Shown here piece after piece: positions 1 to 8,397 of a stretch of 64,000 bases of DNA. Position numbers and translations under genes: made by a program. The notes beneath the pieces were generated by a model. That model was not told the origin of the DNA and did not search any database. It saw only the letters and a list, made by a program, of their open reading frames with translations. The stretch comes from JABCYV01 sp963696025 (GTDB taxonomy: Bacteria > Acidobacteriota > Terriglobia > Terriglobales > Acidobacteriaceae): NCBI GenBank assembly GCA_963696025.1, contig CAVOII010000014.1:868001-932000 (forward strand). Reading direction: 5' to 3'. How positions within the stretch are numbered: the stretch's first letter is position 1; each line of letters opens with the position of its first letter.

Positions 1-696
1 GATTTGATTGCCGGTAACGTCGGAACTTTCGATGGCGCCTGCGAGCTGGCTCGGGCGGGCGCGGACGCAATCAAAGTCGGCATTGGGCCCGGCTCGATCT
101 GCACCACCCGCATCGTTACGGGAGCCGGGGTGCCCCAGATGACGGCGATCTCGGAAGCCTACCGCGCCACCAAAGATGCAAGCGTTCCCATCATTGCGGA
201 TGGCGGCATCAAGTACTCGGGCGACATCACCAAGGCGTTAGCGGCGGGCGCAGGCGCTGTAATGATCGGATCGCTTTTCGCCGGGACGGACGAAAGTCCG
301 GGCGAGATGATTCTCTATCAAGGGCGGTCGTTCAAATCCTATCGGGGCATGGGATCGCTCGGCGCTATGGCGTCGGGATCGAGCGAACGCTATTTCCAGA
401 ACATCGATGGCGACGCTTCCACCGCAATGCCCGTCATCGGAGAAGACTCCAATCGTCTCGGCAAGTTGGTTCCGGAAGGCATCGAGGGACGCGTTCCTTA
501 TCGTGGCTCGGTCGCAATGATCGTGCATCAGATGGTAGGTGGATTGAAGTCAGGCATGGGCTACTGTGGCTGCGCCACCATTCCGGAACTGCTGCAGAAG
601 ACTCGCTTTGTCCGCATCAGCGGTGCCGGCTTGCGCGAGAGCCACGTGCACGACGTCATGATTACGCGCGAGGCGCCCAACTATGCGGTGGAGTGA
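1..696 (+). CDS. guaB: IMP dehydrogenase, C-terminal part (cut by window start)
   Basis: IMP dehydrogenase oxidises IMP to XMP with NAD+, the committed step of GMP synthesis, in the cytoplasm. The visible 231 residues are the C-terminal half of the (beta/alpha)8 barrel. The loop GPGSICTTR carries the catalytic Cys (residue 34 of the visible part), followed by the phosphate-binding ADGGI and GSLFAGTDE segments and the flap region YRGMGSLGAM and EGRVPYRG. The frame is open from base 1, so the 5' part lies outside the window. The stop is TGA. GMP reductase is less likely because the flap and EGRVPYRG segment match IMPDH. Confidence 0.97.
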   Translation, partial: DLIAGNVGTFDGACELARAGADAIKVGIGPGSICTTRIVTGAGVPQMTAISEAYRATKDASVPIIADGGIKYSGDITKALAAGAGAVMIGSLFAGTDESPGEMILYQGRSFKSYRGMGSLGAMASGSSERYFQNIDGDASTAMPVIGEDSNRLGKLVPEGIEGRVPYRGSVAMIVHQMVGGLKSGMGYCGCATIPELLQKTRFVRISGAGLRESHVHDVMITREAPNYAVE

Positions 697-747
697 GGGC
701 GTGAGAAAGATTACGCCGCGCCAATTTCGATCTACCGGCACGTCCGC

Positions 748-1230
748 TTGAACCCAGCCCAGAAGCAGGCGGTGAAAGCCTGGATTGCGGCGCTGCTTTG
801 GCTGGTTCTCATTGTCGGGGAGTCCACAAATTATGGCTCCGCCGAAAACACCAGTCGGATTCTCTATCCCGTGCTGCATTTTCTGATGGGCATGGACCCG
901 TTCCGCTTCCTGGTCTGGCACTTCTACATCCGCAAGACCGGGCACTTTGTCGGCTACTTCATGCTCAGCGTTCTTCTCTTTCGTGCCTGGCGCGCGACAC
1001 TTCCGTTACCCGGCGTGTTCCGCTGGTCCGTGCAGTGGGCGAGGATTGCCTTTTTTTTGAGCGCGCTGGTGGCATCTCTGGATGAGTGGCATCAGACCTA
1101 TCTTCCATCGCGTACCGGCTCCCTTCGCGATGTGCTGCTGGACAGCGTCGCCGCACTGGTGGCTCAGGTGGTAATTTTTCTGTTGCTAAAGATGAGGCGC
1201 TCGGCAATTCCGCAGAAGGCCTCCGCTTAG
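748..1230 (+). CDS. VanZ-like membrane protein
   Basis: Small integral membrane protein of 160 aa with about four hydrophobic segments. It has the VanZ-family signatures RKTGHFVGYF (about residues 60-69), DEWHQ (about 112-116) and RTGSLRDVLLDS (about 121-132). VanZ itself gives teicoplanin resistance in enterococci, but most family members have no known role and nothing here points to glycopeptide resistance. The start is TTG, 51 bp after guaB, with no strong ribosome-binding site. Its 3' end overlaps the convergent MFS gene by 4 bp. Confidence 0.85.
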   Translation: MNPAQKQAVKAWIAALLWLVLIVGESTNYGSAENTSRILYPVLHFLMGMDPFRFLVWHFYIRKTGHFVGYFMLSVLLFRAWRATLPLPGVFRWSVQWARIAFFLSALVASLDEWHQTYLPSRTGSLRDVLLDSVAALVAQVVIFLLLKMRRSAIPQKASA

Positions 1231-2477
1231 CTGATGGTAATCGCTTGCGCCCGGCGCGAGGCAACTAACAACACTGCTGAGATAGCGGCGATTCCAGCGG
1301 ACAACAAGAACGGCACTCGCGGACCATACTGTCTCCAGAGTTGACCGGTGATCACGCTGGCCAGCAGCGCCGCGACGCTGGTCACAAAGAAATACATGCC
1401 CAGAGCGCGCCCGCGTACGTCTGCCGCCACTGTTTCTACCACCAAAGCCTTCAACACGGGGTTAGTCAGCGCATAGAACAAACCGTAGACCGCCATCGCG
1501 AACCAAATGGCCAGAGTTGATGGAGCGATCGCAAAGACCAGATAGACGGCAGCAAACACGAAGTATCCCGCAGCCGCCATCGCCCGCCGAGAAAGCCGGT
1601 CGCTCAGGTGACCGGCCGGCCAGGAGAACAGCGTATAGGTAATGTTGAACACCAGTCCGAGCAAAGGCGCCCGAATGGCGGGAATGCCGAGGCTCTGAGC
1701 GCGCAGCACAAGGAACATGTCGCTGGAATTTCCCAGGGAGAACAGCGTCACTGCCAAAAGCACAAAATAGAAACTGCCAGGAAGGTGGGGACTTGACCGG
1801 CCCGTGGTTGAGGTCGTCACTTCAGGTTCGAGCACATCCAACCGAGAGTCTGAGGACAAAGGGTTGGACGGGATGTGACGGCTGATCCGCGCGGCCTTAG
1901 TTTCACGAATGCCCTGCATTGCGACCACGATGCAAAGGAATCCCGGAACCCCTGCCGCCCAGAAGATCCCGCGCAGGCCACAGCGCGGCAGAAGAACGAG
2001 CGCAATGAGCGGCCCGGCGATAGCGCCCGCGGAATCCATCGCCTGGATAAGTCCGTAGGCGGAACCGAGACGTGAATCAGCTTGCGACTCGGCAACCATG
2101 ACATCACGCGCAGTGCCTCGAATGCCTTTGGAGAAACGGTCGGCGAAGCGAATGACCAGAATCTGCCACCACGAGGTCGTGAGCGCGAGCAAGGGCTTTA
2201 CCGCGTTCGCGACCACGTATCCGGCCACAACGATGGGCTTGCGGTGACGTACGCGGTCAGCCAGATAACCGGAGAACAACTTGGCAAATGAGGCAACGCT
2301 CTCGCCGATGCCTTCAATGATCCCCAACTGCGCGGGTCCCGCACCGAGCGAAGCCAGAAATGCCGGCAGCACCCAATAGGCCATTTCACTGGCAGTGTCG
2401 TTCAGAAATGAGGTCGCGCCGAAGGCATAAATGTTCCGTGAAATTGCTTTGCTGGCAGGTGACCTCGCCTCAGCCAT
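1227..2477 (-). CDS. MFS transporter
   Basis: Major facilitator superfamily permease of 416 aa with about 12 hydrophobic segments and a central hydrophilic loop (about residues 200-232). The MFS loop 2-3 motif appears as SGYLADRVRHRKP (about residues 69-81), and a related GHLSDRLSRR occurs in the second half. The repeat of this motif in both halves is typical of the fold. Substrate cannot be told; sugar and drug exporters share these features. It is monocistronic on the minus strand, convergent with the VanZ-like gene. Confidence 0.9.
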   Translation of the reverse strand: MAEARSPASKAISRNIYAFGATSFLNDTASEMAYWVLPAFLASLGAGPAQLGIIEGIGESVASFAKLFSGYLADRVRHRKPIVVAGYVVANAVKPLLALTTSWWQILVIRFADRFSKGIRGTARDVMVAESQADSRLGSAYGLIQAMDSAGAIAGPLIALVLLPRCGLRGIFWAAGVPGFLCIVVAMQGIRETKAARISRHIPSNPLSSDSRLDVLEPEVTTSTTGRSSPHLPGSFYFVLLAVTLFSLGNSSDMFLVLRAQSLGIPAIRAPLLGLVFNITYTLFSWPAGHLSDRLSRRAMAAAGYFVFAAVYLVFAIAPSTLAIWFAMAVYGLFYALTNPVLKALVVETVAADVRGRALGMYFFVTSVAALLASVITGQLWRQYGPRVPFLLSAGIAAISAVLLVASRRAQAITIS

Positions 2478-2530
2478 GAAGGTGTTCTACCACATGACCT
2501 GATGCTGATGGCTGAGGGCTGACGGCTGGT

Positions 2531-3022
2531 TCAATACATCGAGTCGTACTTCGTGACCACCCACTCGCCGTATTTGTTTTCGAGAGTAACCGAGAAGAGT
2601 TCCTTGTATGTGCCTTTTTGGCCGGGCGTGTTGAGGCGCCTGCCGCGATAGCGCAAGAGTCGCAATGGTGGCGTGTCTTCCCATTCGACCAATTGCCAGG
2701 AAAGCAACGGATGCTTTGCCTCAGAGTCACAGATAAACGCGGCGTACTTCCTGCGGTAGTCTTTTTCCCAATCGGCTAGCTCGTCGTTGCAGTGTCCTTC
2801 GTGGATGGCGCGGATGAACTTGTTGGCCTCACGCTCAGAAGTACGGTCGCGCAGTGGATTGAGCGAAATGCTGTTCGGAACGCCGGAAAGCGGATCGCGA
2901 TCTTCCGAGCGGGCCAGCACCGGCCCCTGACCGTTCAGCCACATCAGGTAGCTGAAGAAAATAATCAGCAGCAGGACGCCTGCGCCCACGGCGATAGCGA
3001 TTTGGGTACGGGACAACTCCAT
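2531..3022 (-). CDS. Hypothetical membrane-anchored protein
   Basis: 163 aa, ATG start. Residues 8-28 form one strong transmembrane segment, followed by a charged soluble domain rich in Arg, Glu and Trp. The C-terminal half (LFSVTLENKYGEWVVTKYDS) alternates like beta strands and resembles small NTF2/DUF4878-type domains, but I cannot assign a family. The likely location is the inner membrane with the C-terminal domain outside. It lies 53 bp upstream of the MFS gene on the same strand and may be co-transcribed with it. Confidence 0.7.
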   Translation of the reverse strand: MELSRTQIAIAVGAGVLLLIIFFSYLMWLNGQGPVLARSEDRDPLSGVPNSISLNPLRDRTSEREANKFIRAIHEGHCNDELADWEKDYRRKYAAFICDSEAKHPLLSWQLVEWEDTPPLRLLRYRGRRLNTPGQKGTYKELFSVTLENKYGEWVVTKYDSMY

Positions 3023-3098
3023 AACTTCTACCGCAAGTCTAGCGTGGGGAGGGCGGGAAACAAGGTTACGGCAGATTCACGCGAGAGGACATGTACGA

Positions 3099-3571
3099 GT
3101 GGGGAGGGGTAAACAGGACGAATTGAGGTCCGTCCCCGGCAATCCAGGTTCTAGAACTGTGATTGCTACTGTCCGGCGGTACTACGACTTCATCGATTGG
3201 CCGAATGGCCTTGCCCAAATAAATCTCGGCGATCGAACGGTTGACGTGATCCCAACCCCAGGCCATAACGAGACCCACGTCGCATTTTACGATCGGAACA
3301 CCGGACTATTCTTCTCGGGAGACTTTTTGATGCCGGGCCGCCTTCTCATCGACGACGCCGATGCTGATCTCGCGAGTGCGAGACTAGCCACGTCCTCGGC
3401 GGGCATATCGAGCTCGATTCCGCCGGGGAAACGTTTCCGTGGGAATCCCAATACCATCCCAACCAACGCGCTTTGCAGATGACGAAGGACGATCTGCTGG
3501 CTCTGCCAGCGGCCATCAGTAGCTTTAACGCTGGGGCTAGTTCTGCATATCCGCCGCCGGAGGGCCCGTAA
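3099..3571 (+). pseudogene. Decayed metallo-beta-lactamase-fold hydrolase
   Basis: The first frame carries an MBL-fold C-terminal part: INLGDRTVDVIPTPGHNETHVAFYD and GLFFSGDFLMPGRLLIDD, with the third metal-ligand region (PGH) and the bridging Asp. After about 3380 the homology continues in another frame (HVLGGHIELDSAGETFPWES onward) to a TAA at 3569-3571. About ten residues expected between these parts are missing, so a deletion plus frameshift is likely. The N-terminal HxHxDH motif is absent upstream. I read this as a remnant, not a functional enzyme. Confidence 0.75.
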
Positions 3572-3667
3572 GCGGGCGAACGCCGCAATGACGAGGTTCG
3601 TTTAGCTGGTGAGCAAGCCATTCTGCCAAGCATCCCGAATGGCTATTGAGAGATGGCTCGATACTTT

Positions 3668-4186
3668 CTACTCTTTCTTGCTGTCTTTGGTCTTGTCTTC
3701 ACCTTCGGCCCGGTCGGCGGGATGTTCGACACCCTGCTGTGCTTCGGCTTCTTCCATGGCTTTCTTGGCTTCGGCGGTACGCTTGGCACGAGCCTCGGCG
3801 CGCTTCTCGCGCTTTTCTTCCTGCAGCTTCTCGCTTCCCAGCAGCTCAACGAATGCTTTGTCGGCGCCATCGCCCTTTTGCCAGCCAGTGCGGACAATGC
3901 GCAGGTAACCGCCTTCGCGGTCGCCAAAGCGCGGGCCGATGGTCTCGAACAGCTTGTCCACGGCGGCGCTGGTCGTGAGGTAGGCGCCAGCCATGCGGCG
4001 CGCGGCGAGGTCGCCGCGCTTGCCTAATGTGATCATCTTCTCGACCCGGGGACGCATCGCCTTGGCCTTGGGCACGGTGGTTTCGATACGTTCCTCGAGA
4101 ATCAAAGACGTAACCAGATTCCGCAGCAATGACCGGCGGTGCGCGGTGTTACGTCCCAGTTTCCATCCTGCTACTTTGTGGCGCAT
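3668..4186 (-). CDS. rplQ: 50S ribosomal protein L17
   Basis: L17 binds 23S rRNA near the peptide exit region of the large subunit. The start MRHKVAGWKLGRNTAHRRSL is diagnostic. The 172 aa exceed the usual 116-130 because of a C-terminal tail of about 45 residues rich in Lys, Glu and Ala (EEKREKRAEARAKRTAEAKK and on), likely helical or disordered. It is the last gene of the alpha operon, 91 bp after rpoA, and the superoperon ends here. Confidence 0.98.
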   Translation of the reverse strand: MRHKVAGWKLGRNTAHRRSLLRNLVTSLILEERIETTVPKAKAMRPRVEKMITLGKRGDLAARRMAGAYLTTSAAVDKLFETIGPRFGDREGGYLRIVRTGWQKGDGADKAFVELLGSEKLQEEKREKRAEARAKRTAEAKKAMEEAEAQQGVEHPADRAEGEDKTKDSKKE

Positions 4187-4193
4187 GTGAACC

Positions 4194-4273
4194 TCAGTGG
4201 CTAGTGAACCTAAGCAGCTAGTGATTAGTGGCTAGCGGAACCAGGGTCTCCAACCACTGACCACTAGCCACTG
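4194..4273. repeat. CTAGTGG heptamer array (rpoA-rplQ spacer)
   Basis: Repeated units of about 7 bp (GTGGCTA, GTGATTA and complements ACCACTA, GCCACTG) with inverted arms. Related arrays: 6169-6245 and 6691-6749. Confidence 0.7.
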
Positions 4274-4277
4274 TGTC

Positions 4278-5312
4278 TTACAGATCGTTGTCGTTGCCGT
4301 AGGCCGAGGCCGGCAGCACCTGGTTCGAAGTCGGGCCGGGAACAGCGTTGCCGTGCTCGTCGATCTTCATACCCAGGCTCAGACCCATCGAGGACAAGAT
4401 TTCCTTGATCTCGTTCAGCGATTTGCGGCCGAAGTTTTTGGTCTTGAGCATTTCGGCCTCGGTCTTTTGCACCAGTTCGCCGATGGTCTGAATGTTGGCA
4501 TTCTTCAGGCAGTTGTAGCTGCGCACCGAAAGCTCAAGCTCTTCGACCGAGCGGTTCAGATTCTCATTCTTGATCTCCGGCTTGCGTTCTTCACTCGACG
4601 TCGAGGTCTCGATGTCTTCCTCGAAATTGATGAAGATGTTCATGTGGTCCTTAAGGAGCTTGGCCGCCAGACCAATGGAATCAGCCGGCGTGATGGAGCC
4701 GTTGGTCCACACCTCGAGCGTGAGCTTATCGTAGTCGGTGATCTGCCCCAGACGCGCCGCTTCCACGGTGTAGTTGCACTTACGCACCGGAGAGTGAACG
4801 GAATCGATCGGAATGAATCCGATGCCGAGGTCTTCGTCGAAGTTTTTGTCGGCAGAGACATAGCCACGGCCGCGCTTGAGGCGCATTTCCATGTCGAGCT
4901 TGCCGCCCTCGCTGACAGTCGCAACGTAAACATCTTTGTCGAGCACTTCGACATCGGCATCGGCTTCGATCATGCCCGAAGTGACCACACCGGGCTGATC
5001 GGCGCGCAGATAGATCGCCTTGGGCGCGTCGCCGCTCAACTTGAACGGAATCTGCTTCAGGTTGAGGATGATGTCGGTGGCGTCCTCGACCACTCCGGGA
5101 ATCGATTGGAATTCGTGCAGCACGCCTTCGATCTTGACCGCCGTCACGGCTGCTCCCTCGATGGAGGAGAGCATTACGCGCCGAAGAGCATTGCCGATAG
5201 TAGTGCCGAAGCCCCGTTCAAAGGGCTGCGCCCAGAAAATGCCGTACTTGTCGGTTAAGGTCGAAGTATCGACCGCGAGACGTTTTGGTTTTTGAAAACC
5301 TTTCCAAAGCAT
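4278..5312 (-). CDS. rpoA: RNA polymerase subunit alpha
   Basis: Assembles the RNA polymerase core as a dimer and contacts activators and UP elements. 344 aa. The N-terminal assembly domain spans about residues 1-235 (GRGTTIGNALRR-type motif present as GFGTTIGNALRRVMLSS). A charged linker follows, then the C-terminal DNA-binding domain at about 255-325 with ELELSVRSYNCLKNANIQTI and the helix-hairpin-helix MLKTKNFGRKSLNEI. The tail after 325 is slightly longer than in E. coli. It sits between rpsD and rplQ as in most bacteria. Confidence 0.99.
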   Translation of the reverse strand: MLWKGFQKPKRLAVDTSTLTDKYGIFWAQPFERGFGTTIGNALRRVMLSSIEGAAVTAVKIEGVLHEFQSIPGVVEDATDIILNLKQIPFKLSGDAPKAIYLRADQPGVVTSGMIEADADVEVLDKDVYVATVSEGGKLDMEMRLKRGRGYVSADKNFDEDLGIGFIPIDSVHSPVRKCNYTVEAARLGQITDYDKLTLEVWTNGSITPADSIGLAAKLLKDHMNIFINFEEDIETSTSSEERKPEIKNENLNRSVEELELSVRSYNCLKNANIQTIGELVQKTEAEMLKTKNFGRKSLNEIKEILSSMGLSLGMKIDEHGNAVPGPTSNQVLPASAYGNDNDL

Positions 5313-5476
5313 TTATTTCTCCTTCGGCCATTGGGCTCAGTGCTGGCTCCCTGAAACCGGTCCAGGTTGCAGGTCAAACGCCAGCTGCTGGCGGATCTGG
5401 CTCGAAATGTTGGACCGAAAAGATCAACGCCGAGGTACGCTCGGCTGGACGGGTCAGAGACCCGTCCCACGCAAGC

Positions 5477-6106
5477 TTATTTGCTGTAAAGCTCTACGAT
5501 CAACTGCTCATTCACCGGCAGATTGATATCTTGACGCTTGGGCAGCGCCAGAACGCGGCCCTTGTAATTGTCGCGATCAATCTCCAGCCAGTTAGGCGAG
5601 TTCTGATGGCTGGCGAAATCTTTCGCTATTTCCAGGATGGGCAGTTTTCGGCTGCCTTCGCGAATGGCGATTTCTTCGCCTACGCTCACTTCGTACGAAG
5701 GAATGTTGACCTTGCGTCCATCAACTTGCACGTGACCATGGCGTACCAATTGGCGCGCCTGGCGCCGGGACACGCCAAAGCCCAGGCGATAAACCACGTT
5801 GTCGAGCCGCCGTTCCAGTTGTTGCAGCAGGATTTCGCCGGTCACACCCTTGCTCCGCGCCGCCTTCTCGAAATAGTTGCGGAACTGGCCTTCCTGGGTG
5901 AAATACATGCGCTTGGTTTTCTGCTTTTCGCGCAGTTGCAGGCCGTAGCCTACGATTTTCGCTTTGCGGTCCTTCCCATGCTGGCCGGGAGCAAAATTAC
6001 GCTTCTCGATGGGACATTTATCGCTGAAGCACTTGGTGCCTTTGAGGAATAGCTTCATGCCCTCGCGGCGGCAGAGGCGGCAGACGGGATCTGTGTAACG
6101 TGCCAA
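5477..6106 (-). CDS. rpsD: 30S ribosomal protein S4 (zinc-type)
   Basis: Primary 16S rRNA-binding and assembly protein of the small subunit. 209 aa. The N-terminus contains four Cys (C9, C12, C26, C31; pattern C-x2-C...C-x4-C), the zinc-binding form of S4. The S4 RNA-binding domain (about 95-160) contains RLDNVVYRLGFGVSRRQARQ and LVRHGHVQVDGRKVNIPS. In many bacteria S4 represses the alpha operon by binding its leader; whether that happens here is not visible. Confidence 0.99.
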   Translation of the reverse strand: MARYTDPVCRLCRREGMKLFLKGTKCFSDKCPIEKRNFAPGQHGKDRKAKIVGYGLQLREKQKTKRMYFTQEGQFRNYFEKAARSKGVTGEILLQQLERRLDNVVYRLGFGVSRRQARQLVRHGHVQVDGRKVNIPSYEVSVGEEIAIREGSRKLPILEIAKDFASHQNSPNWLEIDRDNYKGRVLALPKRQDINLPVNEQLIVELYSK

Positions 6107-6168
6107 GTTTCTTCTCCTTTAGATGACCGGTTTACAGGTTTGGCTTCACCCTTCATCCCGGACGAAAT

Positions 6169-6245
6169 CAGTGACGAGTGGCCAGTGATCAAGGGCTAGT
6201 AGTTTGGACAGTGACTAGCCACTAGTCACCAGCCACTAGCCACTT
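6169..6245. repeat. CTAGTGG heptamer array (rpsK-rpsD spacer)
   Basis: Units GTGACGA, GTGGCCA, GTGACTA and inverted CACTAGC units (CACTAGTCACCAGCCACTAG). The array could fold into a hairpin. Confidence 0.7.
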
Positions 6246-6247
6246 TC

Positions 6248-6688
6248 TTACACCCTTCTCCGCTTGGGCGGACGGCAACCGTTATGCGGAATGGGGGTTG
6301 CATCTTTAATATTGCGGACCTCGATGCCGGCGGCAGCCAGAGCGCGGATGGCTGACTCGCGTCCAGAACCTGGTCCGCTAACTCGCACCTCGACGCTGCG
6401 CACTCCGTGGTCGCGCGCCATGTTGGCGGCGTTCATGGCCGCCTGCTGGGCGGCAAATGGCGTGCCCTTCCGTGATCCACGAAAGCCCAGCGAGCCCGAA
6501 CTCTTCCAGGAGAGAACATTCCCCGCCTGGTCCGAGATGGTCACAATGGTGTTGTTGAACGAAGCCTGGATGTGCGCGACGCCGTGGGTGACGTGCTTGC
6601 GCTCCTTCTTCTTGAAAGTCTTCTTCTTGCCTTTTTTCTCCGGCGCCGCTGCGCCGGGTGTGCCTGCCGCTGCTGCTGGTTTCGCCAT
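6248..6688 (-). CDS. rpsK: 30S ribosomal protein S11
   Basis: Part of the platform of the 30S subunit near the E-site mRNA. 146 aa, longer than the usual 128-130 through an N-terminal Ala/Gly/Lys-rich extension of about 20 residues. The core shows GVAHIQASFNNTIVTISDQ, GFRGSRKGTPFAAQ and the C-terminal signature DATPIPHNGCRPPKRRRV. It lies 66 bp after rpsM; the spacer holds CTAGTGG-type heptamer repeats. Confidence 0.99.
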   Translation of the reverse strand: MAKPAAAAGTPGAAAPEKKGKKKTFKKKERKHVTHGVAHIQASFNNTIVTISDQAGNVLSWKSSGSLGFRGSRKGTPFAAQQAAMNAANMARDHGVRSVEVRVSGPGSGRESAIRALAAAGIEVRNIKDATPIPHNGCRPPKRRRV

Positions 6689-6690
6689 AA

Positions 6691-6749
6691 TTAGTGTCCA
6701 GTGGTGCTAGTGTCCAGTGATTAGTGGCTAGTCCCTAGCCACTAGCAAC
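6691..6749. repeat. CTAGTGT heptamer array (rpsM-rpsK spacer)
   Basis: Units AGTGTCC, AGTGGTGC, AGTGTCC, AGTGATTA then inverted CCTAGCCACTAGC. Confidence 0.65.
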
Positions 6750-6754
6750 TGTTC

Positions 6755-7141
6755 TTACGTCTTTGCTGTCGCTTTCTTCTTCTGTGCGACCGTTCCCTTG
6801 CGCGGGCCTTTGCGGGTGCGCGCGTTGGTGTGAGTGCGTTGTCCGCGGACGGGGAGGTTCCGGCGATGGCGATAACCGCGATAGGAGCCGATTTCGATGA
6901 GCCGTTTGATATTCATCGAAACTTCCTTACGCAGATCACCTTCCACCATGCCCTCGCCCTCGATGACCTGGCGGATGCGATTTACTTCGTCCTCACCCAG
7001 ATCCTGGACCTTCTTCATCGGGTCTACCTTGGCCGCCTCCAGAATGCTGGCGGCGCGTGGATGGCCGATGCCGTAGATGTAAGTCAGCGCGATATTCACG
7101 TGCTTACCGCGCGGAAGGTCGACGCCTGCAATGCGTGCCAT
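6755..7141 (-). CDS. rpsM: 30S ribosomal protein S13
   Basis: Head protein of the 30S subunit contacting the P-site tRNA through its basic tail. 128 aa. It starts MARIAGVDLPRGKHVNIALT and contains the helix-hairpin-helix YIYGIGHPRAASIL and the tail motif RRNLPVRGQRTHTNARTRKG, ending in a Lys-rich extension. It begins 13 bp after rpmJ. Confidence 0.99.
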   Translation of the reverse strand: MARIAGVDLPRGKHVNIALTYIYGIGHPRAASILEAAKVDPMKKVQDLGEDEVNRIRQVIEGEGMVEGDLRKEVSMNIKRLIEIGSYRGYRHRRNLPVRGQRTHTNARTRKGPRKGTVAQKKKATAKT

Positions 7142-7154
7142 GCTGCTCCTTGTC

Positions 7155-7268
7155 CTATCCCTGACGCTGCTTGTGTTTCGAGTTAACGCAGATCACGCGC
7201 ACCACACCCTTGCGGTGGATGACCTTGCACTTATCGCAAATTTTCTTGACCGATGCTCGTACTTTCAT
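7155..7268 (-). CDS. rpmJ: 50S ribosomal protein L36 (zinc-type)
   Basis: 37 codons plus stop (TAG) between infA and rpsM. The translation begins MKVRASVKKICDKCKVIHRK and ends SKHKQRQG, an exact fit to L36. The C-x2-C...C...H zinc ligands are all present (CDKC, C of VICVNS, H of KHKQ), so this is the zinc-binding form. It helps organise 23S rRNA near the GTPase centre. The position in the alpha operon is conserved. Confidence 0.98.
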   Translation of the reverse strand: MKVRASVKKICDKCKVIHRKGVVRVICVNSKHKQRQG

Positions 7269-7302
7269 AAAAACCAGCCTTCAGCTTTTCGTCCTTCCTG
7301 CA

Positions 7303-7364
7303 GATTCCTCGCTTCGCTCGAGATGACCGCTGCGGGCTCAAACGCCCACAAAACGCGGTCACTT
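7303..7364. repeat. GATCCCTCGCT-type repeat after infA
   Basis: The CCTCGCTTCGCTCGAGATGA part and the following GCTGCGGGCTC...AAAGCGGTCAC-like part match the copies at 12318, 14483 and 18166. It runs up to the infA stop codon. Confidence 0.7.
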
Positions 7365-7577
7365 GTACCGATAAACGATGCGGCCGCGATTCAGGTCGTA
7401 GGGCGAAAGCTCAACCGCGACCTTGTCGCCGGGCAGAATGCGGATAAAATTCTTTCGCATCTTGCCAGAAACGTGCGCCAGCACCTGGTGCTTGTTTTCC
7501 AGTTCTACTTTGAACATGGCATTAGGCAGCGGTTCGACTACCGTTGCCATAACTTCAATCGCGTCTTCTTTACTCAT
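7359..7577 (-). CDS. infA: Translation initiation factor IF-1
   Basis: 72 aa OB-fold protein that occupies the ribosomal A site during initiation. It starts MSKEDAIEVMATVVEPLPNA and shows the family blocks FKVELENKHQVLAHVSGKMR, FIRILPGDKVAVELSPYDL and RGRIVYRYK. The length is exactly typical. Downstream, before rpmJ, lies a copy of the GATCCCTCGCT-type dispersed repeat starting at the stop codon. Confidence 0.99.
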   Translation of the reverse strand: MSKEDAIEVMATVVEPLPNAMFKVELENKHQVLAHVSGKMRKNFIRILPGDKVAVELSPYDLNRGRIVYRYK

Positions 7578-7584
7578 TGACTCC

Positions 7585-7640
7585 TTAAGAAGCTGTCAGC
7601 TCTCAGCTGTCAGCTTAAGCTGAGAGCTGACGGCTGAAAG
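7585..7640. repeat. AGCTGTC heptamer array (map-infA spacer)
   Basis: AGCTGTC AGCTCTC AGCTGTC AGCTT then AAGCTGAGAGCTGACGGCTGA, a clean inverted pair of heptamer arms. Confidence 0.75.
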
Positions 7641-7642
7641 CT

Positions 7643-8395
7643 TTACTGCGTCAAAATCACGGGGCCGTCTTTCGTGACTGCCACGCAATGCTCAAAGTGA
7701 GCGCTGTAGCTGCCATCGGCAGTGACGGCGGTCCACTTATCTTCGAGCACGCGTGTCCCGGGCTGGCCCGAATTTACCATGGGCTCGATTGCGAGCACCA
7801 TCCCGTCGCGCAGCCGGGCGCCGTGTCCACGGGTACCAAAATTGGGCACCTGGGGCTCCTCGTGCAATCGAGTCCCGATGCCATGCCCCACAAACTCCCG
7901 AACCACGCTGAAGCCGTTGGCTTCCACGAATTCCTGTACCGCCGCGCCCACGTCGCCTACCGCATTTCCGATCCGCGCTGCTTCAATTGCCCGGTAGAGC
8001 GAAGCTTCGGTGACTTCGAGCAGCTTACTTATTTCCGGCGCGATCGATCCATCCACCGCAACCGTAATAGCAGCATCTCCGTAGTAGCCGTCCACCACCA
8101 CGCCGCAGTCGATGGAAACGATATCTCCTGCTTTCAGCACCCGCTTCTCGGAGGGGATGCCGTGAACAATCTCTTCATTGATCGAAGTGCACAATACACA
8201 GGGATAATCGAAATATCCCTTAAATGCCGGCTTCGCACCGAGATCCTTCATCTTCTGCTCGGCAGTGCGCTCCAGATCCATGGTGGTCACGTTCGGCGCC
8301 ACCATGGTCCGCAGCTGGTCGAGCACTTCCCGGACGATGCGGCCGCTGCGCCGCATCTTTTCGATCTCCGCCGTTGATTTGCAAACAATCGCCAT
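7643..8395 (-). CDS. map: Methionine aminopeptidase, type I
   Basis: Removes the initiator Met from nascent proteins in the cytoplasm using a dinuclear metal centre. 250 aa. Ligand motifs are visible: the two Asp in SIDCGVVVDGYYGDAAITV, His in GHGIGTRLHEEP, and Glu in LAIEPMVNSG and the C-terminal EHCVAVTKDGP. The absence of an N-terminal zinc finger fits bacterial type Ia. It starts 2 bp after adk, so translational coupling is likely. Confidence 0.98.
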   Translation of the reverse strand: MAIVCKSTAEIEKMRRSGRIVREVLDQLRTMVAPNVTTMDLERTAEQKMKDLGAKPAFKGYFDYPCVLCTSINEEIVHGIPSEKRVLKAGDIVSIDCGVVVDGYYGDAAITVAVDGSIAPEISKLLEVTEASLYRAIEAARIGNAVGDVGAAVQEFVEANGFSVVREFVGHGIGTRLHEEPQVPNFGTRGHGARLRDGMVLAIEPMVNSGQPGTRVLEDKWTAVTADGSYSAHFEHCVAVTKDGPVILTQ

Positions 8396-8397
8396 TC

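Noticed and set aside
4353..5258. Long plus-strand frame over rpoA
   Set aside because: It mirrors the rpoA coding sequence, has no family features, and comes from GC-skewed antisense reading.
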